Below, piece after piece: positions 54,120 to 62,000 of a stretch of 62,000 bases of DNA. The stretch's first letter is position 1. Each line of letters opens with the position of its first letter. A program made the translations under genes and the position numbers. The stretch spans positions 82,098,278-82,160,277 of the forward strand of contig CM043967.1 of assembly GCA_014529385.2 (NCBI GenBank), read 5' to 3'. The notes beneath the pieces are model-generated. The model searched no databases, had not been told where the DNA came from, and worked only from the letters and a program-made list of their open reading frames with translations. The stretch is from Adiantum capillus-veneris. Taxonomy: Eukaryota > Streptophyta > Polypodiopsida > Polypodiales > Pteridaceae.

Positions 54120-56345
54120 ATTGTAAGCATTGACAAGGTTTAGGTTATCCTTTAATTGTATGCCTTGCATCCATCTAGCATCTTCAAAAAGATAATTCTT
54201 AAACTTAATAAGAAATCGTCGGATAGTCTTACCGCCTCTTAATACCTTGTCTTCATGTCAGAGAATGGACTCGGGCTGCAGCACCTCCTCTTGGTCCTAG
54301 ATCTCCGGTGAGTCTTCGATAGTTGGTCCTTGAGGTGGCTCTCCTTTGTAAGGCTTTAATAGGCTCACATGGAAAGCATTGTGTATGAGCCAATGATTGG
54401 GCAACTTGAGTTGATAGGCCATCTCATTGATTGGCCTAAGAATCTGGAAGGGACCATAATACCTTTTTGCTAGCTTAGCATAGTACTTTTGGTGGCCCGT
54501 AGGATTCTTGCACGTCGTGTGCCTTAATTGAGCCTTGGGAAACTTTAACAAGACCCAATTGTTTTCTTTAAAGGCTTGTCAACAGTAGCCTTTTGCCTTT
54601 GCTGTGAGATAGAGATAGCATCCTTAATCTTTTGAAAAGATTCTTGTAGGTCTCGGCTATACTCATCTGCAACGAAGATCTTCCCATGTACCTTAAGTAG
54701 CAAGGGATTTTTTGATATTCCCTCAATTACTTCGAAAGGTGCTTTTCCCATGGAAGTATGTACAGTGTTATTGTAAGCATACTCCACAAAGGCTAAGTAC
54801 TTCTCCGATTGGGATCTTTGATACTTCCGTTACATAGGATTTTAGCAGATCGAGAATTGTTAGGTTAGCTATTTCACTTTGGCCATCCATTTGTGGATGA
54901 TAGGCCGAAGAGAAGTTTAGCCTTGTTTCTAAATTCTCAAAGAGACCCTTCCAGAAATTACAGGTCATTCTAGGATCTCTATCCGACACTATAGACATTG
55001 GCAAGCCATGGTACTTGAAAATTTGTGAAATGAAGAGGGTTACCATTTGATGGGCTTTGATAGTCTTTTTGCCAGGTATAAAATGAGCTTGTTTACTGAA
55101 CCTGTCTACTATCGTCCATATTCCCGTATTCCCATGGATAGACTTAGGCAATCCAAAGATAAAATCCATGGATATGCTCTCCCATGGTGAATTAGGGATT
55201 GGCAAGGGTTGAAGCAATCCAAGTTACTTCCCTCTATCAAATTTTGTCTTTTGACAAACCACACATTTAGAAACATACTCTTGTATGTTCACTTTCATGG
55301 TAGGCCAATAGAAATATGTTTCAATTCCCTTTAAGGTAGACTGAATTCCTCTATGCCCCGCATACGGTGGAGCATGAGATTCATACATTACTTTCTCACG
55401 TAGTGAGTTAGTAACGCATAGTCTATTGCCATAGAGAAGATAACCATCTTGTAAAGTAAATGGTTCTTCTTTCTTCCCTAATGCAAGGGCTGCAATCACA
55501 TCTCTAAAATCGGGATCAATAGCGTACTCATCTATCATTGAAGATAGATCATTGTGAGTTGCTATGGAAACCACATTCACTCTCGGCCCTCTTGAGAGTG
55601 CATCAGCTACTTGTTATGCTTGCCACAAATGTGAGCAATATGAAAATGAAATTGCGAAAGGAAATTTTCCCACCTCATTTGTTTGTCGAAGAGCTTGGTC
55701 TACGTCATGAAGTACTTAAGACTTTGGTGATCCGTTCGCAGAATGAAAGGAGTCCCCAATAAATAGTGCTTCCATGAGTCTAAGGCATGTAGAACTGCAA
55801 GGAGTTCCTTTTCATATATTCCTAGAGCTTGCTCAACAGACTCGAGCCTTCGACTCTCATAGCCTATGGCGTGCCCTTCTTGGAGTAAAACAGCTCCAAG
55901 GCAATCACCACGAGCATCACATTGGACCTCAAATGGTTTTGAGAGATCCGGTAGTGTAAGCACAGGTTGAGAGATAAGCTTTTCAAAAGCATTGTTCTCC
56001 TTAGAACACCATGTGTACCTAACGCTTTTCTTTGTTAGGTCATGGAATGGTCCCGCAATTTGTGAGAACTTTTCAATGAAGCGTCTATAGTATGCACACA
56101 TACCTATAAAGCTTCTTAGTTCATGAAGATTCCTTGGTTTAGGCCATCCTTTTATTACCTCTAACTTTGGTGGATCCATTTGGATGCCATCTTGAGAGAT
56201 AATGTGACCTAAATACTGAATCTCTTGCAAGAAAAATTCACTTTTCTTTCGATTAACATAAAGTTTATTCTCTCTCAAAACTTGAAATATTACCTGGAGG
56301 TGTTGCTTGTGTTCGTCTAATGAATGCGAATAAGTCCAAATCGGA
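54120..56345 (-). pseudogene. Gypsy 2 copy A: end of reverse transcriptase, RNase H, integrase, chromodomain
   Basis: Reading down from 56345: IWTYSHSLDEHKQHLQVIFQ (just after the missing catalytic Y-x-D-D), YLGHIISQDGIQMDPPKLEV, RNase H (PFEVQCDARGDCLGAVLLQE, ILRTDHQSLKYF), integrase finger (HAPPYAGHRGIQSTLKG ... CVVCQKTK, about 55375-55235), integrase core with D (SMDFIFGLPKS), D (VSDRDPRMTCNFW) and E (DGQSEIANL), then GPFQILRPINEMAYQLKLP and HNAFHVSLLKPYKGE. The C-terminus (54300-54120) reads as a chromodomain (DKVLRGGKTIRRFLIKFKNY) after a stop near 54255. Frameshifts near 55600, 54790 and 54545. The 5' half is missing. Confidence 0.88.
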
Positions 56346-56530
56346 CCCTCCAATCCACCCATGTGTGGCCGTCCTTGAGAAGACAAGTCCGCTTTTGAAT
56401 TCGGCCACCGGCCACCGGCCATTGACTTTCGACCACCGGCCACCGGCCATTGACTTCCGACCACCGGCCATTGGCCATTGACTACCGGCCACCGGCCAAC
56501 CAAACGGTTGTTTTCCGACCACTTTCCGGC
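56346..56530. repeat. GC-rich minisatellite
   Basis: Tandem, partly overlapping units of CCACCGGCCATTGACTTC and CGACCACCGG, about 28-30 bp. It sits exactly where the reverse transcriptase of gypsy 2A breaks. Its translation is a repetitive Trp/Pro/Val/Gly peptide and not a gene. Confidence 0.85.
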
Positions 56531-56968
56531 CGTCGTCCGGACATAATATTCCGGCGAAAAAAAAAGTCTCGGGGGCCTCCGCCCCCGAGGCTTTTAAAGT
56601 TGCCCCTGATTCTTGTCCGTGAAAATTTTGGTTTTCGGTGAGTGATTTTCCTTTACGCACGATGGCTTCTCCTCATAATGGGCGCCTTACAAATGTGTGC
56701 TTTTACCACAAAAAATTACAAGGGTAAATCAGGCTCCATACTTAACATTCACAATGTGTACACATTGCATCTTTTTTGAACTTGAAACCATTTTGCAAAG
56801 CTCTCAAATGCATATATTTACATGTTTTTGTACATATGACCATGCATATAAACGCTACTTTGTACACGCCAAAAGCGGTCTATCATCATTGCCCACCCTC
56901 TAGGTAGAGCATTTATGCTCAACCAAGAGACTATTTGCATTTGGAACCATATCCCTTGCAAAATATTT
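56531..56968. other. GC-rich hairpin and spacer
   Basis: 56568-56589 is a perfect hairpin, CTCGGGGGC-CTCC-GCCCCCGAG (9-bp stem, 4-nt loop), after a run of nine A's. From about 56690 the sequence is AT-rich and probably the 3' untranslated region of gypsy 3. I see no gene. Confidence 0.6.
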
Positions 56969-58170
56969 CTACAATCTATAAACATTTATTATGTAGCGCA
57001 AACGTTCACCAGACAATTTTTCCAACTCATATGTGCCATTAGGAAATACATGCTTCACTCTGTAGGGACCCAACCATTTGTCCCTCAACTTCTTTTGAAA
57101 AGTAAAATCCAAGCGAGAATCATACTTCATCACCAGATCTCCCTCTTTCATCTCTTTCTCTGGCAGCCTCATTCATTTTCTCCATCCTTGTCTCTGCTTG
57201 TTGAACATAATAATCACTGGCTTTCTCTATGTTCATTCGCAACAACTCTAGAGAAAGAATTCTTTCTTGCAACTTGTCATTATGCTCACCTTGCATTCTG
57301 CACAATAATTTCAAGGCATCCAATTGCACTTTTATAGGCACAAGAGCTTCTTTTCCATAAACAAGCTCATATGACGTAAACTGTGTTGACACTCTATACA
57401 TAGTTCTATAAGCCCACAAACACTTTTCCAAGACCAAATCCCACTCTTTAGGATGCTCTCTAGCATACTTTGATAGCATCTTCACAATTTGGCGATTGCA
57501 GTTCTCAACCAACCCATTGCATTGTGGGTAGTAAGGAGAAGATTGCATATGCTAAATTTTTAATTTCTCCATGAGAGCAGGAACAAGTTTTTCCCTAAAC
57601 CCTCGTCCACGATCAAAAATGATAACCATAGGAGCTCCAAACCTGAAACACACCTGTTCATACAAAAAAGAGGCCACTCTTCCTGATGTTCATCTTTTAT
57701 TGCTCTTGCCTCCACCCATTTTGTCAAATAGTCCACAGCCACAAGGATATACCTTTTGCCATTGTTGGTCCTTGGCATTGGACCTACAGCATCCACTCCC
57801 CATTTTGCAAATGCATCAAAAGACATTATAGCTTTTTGAGGCTCAGCTAAAAGCTTTCAATTTGCAAACACTTGGCATTCATGGCATGACTTGCACCAAA
57901 AATAAGCATCTCTCATCATAGAGGGCCAGCAATAGCCAGCTCTCAAAATACAAAAGACAACCTGATCCTTGCCTTGATGGCCTGATTCTTCATGGCAGTG
58001 CTCGAAAATCAAGCCTATTTCCTCTTTGTGTGGCACTTTTCTCAAAATGCTATCGTTGCCATAGAGCATGAGATCCTCACCTACCAATGTGTAGTTTCTT
58101 GCTTTTGCAACTATTCTCTTACGTCTACATTTGACATGCCCTCTGGACATTGCCTTTACCAAGAAATACT
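56969..58170 (-). pseudogene. Gypsy 3 integrase
   Basis: From 58170: zinc finger (HCHEESGHQGKDQVVFCILR ... CKSCHECQVF), core with D (KWGVDAVGPMPRTNNGK, about 57800), second D in a damaged stretch (IVDEGLG, near 57605), and E (PQCNGLVENCNRQIVKML, about 57510), then the C-terminal domain (GDLVMKYDSRLDFTFQKKL, KWLGPYRVKHVFPNGTYELE) ending near 56970. Stops lie near 57858 and 57553, and the frame shifts near 57150. Confidence 0.87.
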
Positions 58171-59207
58171 TCTACATCTTGCAATGATTCCCTTCCTGCA
58201 TACAAGGCTTCCTTGACCTTTCAAGGAGCTACCAAGGCATCCAACTTGTCCCTAGCCAACTCATCAGCCACTTTATTCTGCTCATGAGGAACATGCTTAA
58301 ATTGTATCTTCTCAAACTCATGAAAAATCTTCTTGATTCCATAGAACCACTTCTTCAAATTGTCTTTCTAAACATTCCACAAACCAAGCAATTGATTCAT
58401 GACTATCAATGCATCCCCTTTTGCAATGACCCTCTTCAATCCAAACTCAACATACTGCTTCAACCCAAGGAAAAGCGTGAGATACTCGGCCTCGTTGTTA
58501 CTTTCAGATTCATCAAGATCGTAAGCTCTAGAAACGATTACATCGCCTTTTGGGTTCTTAATGACTACCCCACCACTTGCCTTTTGAAGAACTTTCTTGT
58601 ATGCACCATCAAACATCATTGTATATGCATTTGTAATATCTACTTCCTCTTCATGATCATACTTGTCAACCTTTGGGTAAGATGGAAGCTCCCCCCCCTT
58701 ATGTACCACTATGTCAACCAAGTGAGCTTTAACAGAATAATCCACTTTAAACTCAAACTCATACTCTTGAAGCTCCAAAGTCCAGTTTAAGATGCGCTTG
58801 CTAGGCTTCAAATGTTGTACTACATCAGGCAAAAGATTCCATGTGGTGAGCACATAGAACTTTTGGGGCAACAGATAGGTTTTGAACCTTCGATAAGCAA
58901 GAACCAAGGCGAATACCCACTGTTCCATTTCCTTATAGGAGAACTCGCTTACATTCTTCATCTTGCTCTCAAAATAAACTGGCTTGAATTTCCTTCCTTG
59001 CTTTTGTAAGAGGACCCATCGAAAAGCTACTGACCCCACACTAATAGATACATAGAAAATCGATTGCAAGTCGGGAGGACTCACTGTTGGTAAAGCGCAA
59101 AATACCTCCTTGATACCATCAAAAGCCTGTTGCATGTCTTCATTCCACTCAAACCCTTGAACTCTTTGACTCAATTTTTGGAGAGGATACACATACTGAC
59201 ATAGCAT
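58171..59207 (-). pseudogene. Gypsy 3 RNase H domains
   Basis: Classical RNase H first (FYVSISVGSVAFRWVLLQKQ, KPVYFESKMKNVSEFSYKEM, FALVLAYRRFKTYLLPQKFY), then the archaeal-type RNase H (TMMFDGAYKKVLQKASGGVV, SESNNEAEYLTLFLGL). A frameshift near 58370 is followed by AHLVDIV- and DQVEF-like debris to about 58171. The double RNase H is a Tat-clade marker. Confidence 0.87.
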
Positions 59208-59960
59208 CCAAAAAAATGTGACAAGTACCTGAGCTTATGCACAAATGATGCCAAATCCTTTGTGTTGCTGGGCGGATCCATAAGCAATAAATCCTTAGAT
59301 TTTTTTGGGTCAGCTGCTATTCCATTTTGGAAAACCACATGTCCTAGCAAATGGACTCTGGCATGAGCAAATTTACACTTCTTTGGGTTGAGTTGCCCAC
59401 CCTCTTGTTGAAGCCTTTCAAAACTCAACCTCAGCTTCTCCAAATGTGTGACCCTGGAGCTATAACACCCAAAGTCATCCATGAAAACACGAATGAACTT
59501 ACCCAAGTAGGGACCAGACACTCTATTCATCCATCCTTGGAAGGTAGAATATGCATTAACTAGCCCAAAAGGCATTGTTTTGTAGGCAAAACAACCCCAA
59601 GGAGTAATGAAGGTCGTCTTCAATCGATCTTCAATCGCTATCAAGATCTGAAAGTAGCCAAAAAATCCATCCATGATTGAGTAACATTCATGACCTGCAA
59701 CCTGATTCAGGATTTCATCTAGAAAGGGTAGTGGATAATGATTACTTTTTGTGGCAACATTCAAAGGTTTGAAATCAACACATATCCTAAATCTTCCATT
59801 CTTCTTGGGCACAATAACAAATGGAGAGACCCATTCGGACTTCTCCACTCGAAAGATGAAATCTGCTTCCAAAAGCTTCATCACCTCTTCATGAAATGCC
59901 TTCTCATGAATGACCCCCAACCTCCTAAGCTTTTGAACCTTTGGATTGAAAAGCTAACCT
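59171..59960 (-). pseudogene. Gypsy 3 reverse transcriptase
   Basis: Polymerase domain from KLLEADFIFRVEKSEWVSPF through ICVDFKPLNVATKSNHYPLP and TPWGCFAYKTMPFGLVNAYS to the catalytic FMDDF (near 59485) and HLLGHVVFQNGIAADPKKSK. The catalytic Asp pair is kept. A stop lies near 59955, and the frame is lost after FVHKLRYLSHFF where it overlaps the RNase H frame. Confidence 0.88.
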
Positions 59961-60850
59961 TCTTTTAGATTGATTCTATGCTCGACTCCTTTAGCTACTT
60001 GCAACTATGTATATTCAGCGGCGAATAGCTTTGGAAACTCCATGAACATGTATTCATACTCCTTTTTTTCTTTCTATGTCAGGTCCTCTCCTAGCATGCT
60101 CCTTGCGTTCACCTTGGCAGGCTCTACGACTCCTTTTGGACTATCCTTCTCCTCTTTGACCTTCACATCATGCACCAATGCTTCCTTTTCAACACTAATC
60201 CCAAAAAGATCAGGACATAATTGCATCAATCTTTCCTCTACACTTTCTTTTGATGATGTAGACAAAGCATCACTATCGTATGATGTGGTTTCTGTCAAAT
60301 CCGTATCTTGCATCTCCACTAGGGGCTGTGTACGTCTCTTGTGTGTCTTCATGTTGTAGACACTGGTCCTTCCTTTCTCTTTGTCAGGGATGGTGATCAA
60401 GCCCGTGCCCCAATCCTGCTTAGCACTAAGGGTTATAAGCCATGGCCTCCCTAAAATGATCGGATAAGCATTCTCACCCGCTTGCATCACATAGCAATCA
60501 ACAAAGCACTCAATCCCCAAGACTTTTATCTTCACATATTCAGCTATCCCAAGACACCTTGCCTTCTTGTGTTTGGCCATCCTCATATGGATCCAAGCAT
60601 TCACTGACATCTTAACGCCTGCTTCCTTCATGATAGCCTCGGTCATGACACACACGTGGGCACCACCATCCACATATGCTTGCACTTCTGTCTTCTTTCC
60701 CAGCATAGCTTCAACTATTGGCACCATATCCACTGGGTGACCAACCCTCAAATATGACACCATGCTTTGATGCTTTTTCTTTTTGGAAGGAAGCCGCGTA
60801 CTCACACACTTGGTCCATTGCCTCCTCAATTTAGCATTCAAAGCCACCAA
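59961..60850 (-). pseudogene. Gypsy 3 protease and linker
   Basis: Begins LVALNAKLRRQWTKCV near 60850. Aspartic protease with AYVDGGAHVCVMTE (D-G-G for the usual D-S-G, about 60680), then IKVLGIECFVDCYVMQAGEN, YPIILGRPWLI and an acidic linker (TETTSYDSDALSTSSKE). The arrangement parallels gypsy 1 residue for residue in places (AEVCVMTEKLMHQLG; LILGRPWLMGIG). A stop lies near 60074. Confidence 0.87.
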
Positions 60851-60985
60851 CTGACCAAAAGATATATTTTCCTTTTGATTTCGTATGTCATCAACTAGTC
60901 TTCAACACCTTGCCAAGGAGGTAGTCCTTTGGTCCAATTTTCCTTCTTCGCCGCCTCTTGCTACTTTCTGGTTTGTCTTCTATTG
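60851..60985 (-). other. Gypsy 3 gag-protease linker remnant
   Basis: Short basic stretch upstream of the protease. Gag and zinc knuckle are absent because the element is cut by gypsy 4 at 60986. Confidence 0.5.
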
Positions 60986-62000
60986 ATCCGAGCCTATCAC
61001 AAATTTTTGTTTACTATATTTTATTGGTTTTCCTTGCTTCTAGAGGTTTACAATAAAAGAAAGAGTGAGAACAACCTCTTGGAAAAATTCAAAAAAATGA
61101 TTTGATGGGATTTTTTCCTTGACTAGTTCACAGGAGGTGAAAGGTAGAACCTAATGGTAAAGGGAGGAAGATATGATTTGGACTTAGGCGTTTTCATCTT
61201 TGTGTTGTATTGAGAGGAAGGCAACCCATCCTATCATGGTTTTCCCTAAATTTTTTTGGGCGTAGTGGGGAAAGAGCTAGGGATTTTTTGGATAACTTGG
61301 AGATGGCTTTTCTTGTCTCTGGGAGGGATGACGAAGCATTGAAATTGAGAGATTTTCCTTTGGTTCTCAAAGAAGAAGCTAGGGTATGGTTCCAGGCTCT
61401 AGATCGAACCCAAAGAGCTGAATGGGAGGGATTGAAGGCGTCCTTCCTACGAATATTTCAACGAGCCAATTCGGCAGGAGAACTATGGCAACGGCTTCTG
61501 GACCTTCATCAAGTTGACCCTCATGGTTATGCAACCTATGAGGAAGGTTTTCTGAAACTTTGGGGGCAATGGTCAGACTCACTAAACCCTGGTGAGCGAG
61601 CTCCCAATTGCCTCCAAAAGGATTGATTTATCTCAGGTTTATACCCCTTGCTAAGGGAGAAGGTAAAGAGAAAATTTCCAAATACTTTTGAAGATGCCTT
61701 AAGAAATGCTAGGGAAAAGAATCGAAAGATTCTCTATCAAGCCCAAGCTGGCCAGCTAGCTTTGGGAGGCAATATCACAACTATGGAAGCTTCTCACGTA
61801 CCTCCAAATGTGCCTAATGCACTAGGCCTTAATAGAGGTCAACAAGAAGATATGCTCCAACAAATAAACAATCTCACAAACCAGCTAGAGGGTTTGAGAG
61901 TAAATCTTGTGCAGGGTTCAAGAAGTCCTATTGAGGGGAATGGTGGGAATCGGCCACCAATGCGACGTCAGGCAAAGGAAATGTTGTGTTACAATTGTGG
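60986..62000 (+). mobile_element. Gypsy 4: second member of the gypsy 1 family, internally deleted, cut by the window end
   Basis: Begins like a gypsy 1 LTR (TGATCCGAGCCTATCACAAA). After about 175 bp of LTR it jumps near 61170 straight to the gag start region (GATATGATTTGGACTTAGG), losing about 1.3 kb of LTR, the primer site and the leader ORFs. It continues as gag to the end of the window. Confidence 0.88.
61210..62000 (+). pseudogene. Gypsy 4 gag (partial)
   Basis: Gag closely matching gypsy 1: ARDFLDNLEMAFLVSGRDDE, VWFQALDRTQRAEWEGLKAS, HQVDPHGYATYEEGFLKLWG. A TGA at about 61624-61626 replaces the Arg codon of gypsy 1 (KD-R-FISGLYP). The frame then continues to the beginning of the zinc knuckle (MLCYNCG) at the window edge. 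The single stop and the lost primer site indicate a dead copy. Confidence 0.88.

Larger units (their letters stand above)
56969..60985 (-). mobile_element. Gypsy 3: decayed Tat-clade gypsy, pol only
   Basis: Minus-strand Ty3/gypsy with protease, reverse transcriptase, two RNase H domains and integrase, but no gag, LTR or primer site recognised. The right end is cut at 60985 by gypsy 4. Related to gypsy 1 but clearly a different family. Confidence 0.88.

Noticed and set aside
1-62000. Integrated pararetrovirus or other viral genes
   Set aside because: All reverse transcriptases have integrase partners and gypsy or copia domain order; no movement protein, coat protein or viral replicase pattern was seen.

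Overview
ORIGIN AND TYPE. This is nuclear DNA of a land plant and it consists almost wholly of transposable elements. The evidence is a multi-exon En/Spm (CACTA) transposase, several Ty3/gypsy elements (two with the double RNase H of the plant Tat clade, one chromodomain-bearing chromovirus), Ty1/copia fragments primed by initiator tRNA-Met, and broken pieces of plant genes (a heavy-metal-associated isoprenylated protein, a vacuolar H+-pyrophosphatase, a protein kinase). I see no intact single-copy host gene, rRNA, credible tRNA, CRISPR array or bacterial-style operon. The gag/pol style reminds me of non-seed plants such as ferns or mosses, but I cannot fix the species.

LAYOUT. 1-526: broken copia integrase (-). 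527-10802: copy 1 of a non-autonomous LTR element ('family S', 142-bp LTRs), split by a complete 8.1-kb CACTA element (1119-9217, target duplication AGA) that carries two transposon genes and a captured gene fragment. 10803-15496: element D (+), an S relative carrying a piece of an H+-pyrophosphatase gene. 15497-20860: S copies 2 and 3 (-) sharing an LTR. 20898-32268: copia A (-), split by a 9.1-kb Tat-type gypsy (gypsy 1, 21869-30946, target duplication (A)CCGC). 32269-34627: S-related element E with a kinase fragment. 34628-38576: copia B (-), the most complete copia. 38577-42490: satellite plus head-to-head S copies 5 and 6. 42491-44370: element E' with an unrecognised coding fragment. 44371-45855: copia C (+). 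45856-47061: S copy 7 and an LTR hairpin. 47062-56345: a chromovirus (gypsy 2) as two partial copies around one shared LTR, containing two copies of an unfamiliar TTAA-flanked inverted-repeat element. 56346-56968: GC-rich repeats and spacer. 56969-60985: gypsy 3 (-, Tat clade, decayed). 60986-62000: gypsy 4 (+, gypsy 1 family), running off the window.

HOW IT FITS TOGETHER. The most unusual content is family S with its relatives D, E and E'. They share a constant 3' module (small hairpin repeats, a conserved box, polypurine tract, LTR) and a minisatellite in the middle, but the segment next to the 5' LTR and primer site differs: a 171-bp satellite in S, an H+-pyrophosphatase piece in D, a kinase piece in E, an unknown coding piece in E'. 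None encodes a protein needed for transposition, so they presumably relied on copia-type enzymes. The CACTA element independently carries a piece of a metal-binding isoprenylated protein gene. Nesting gives a relative order: CACTA is younger than S copy 1, gypsy 1 younger than copia A, and the TTAA elements younger than gypsy 2.

LIMITS. Everything here was read by eye. Splice sites, boundaries without target duplications and the weaker gene assignments are inferences.
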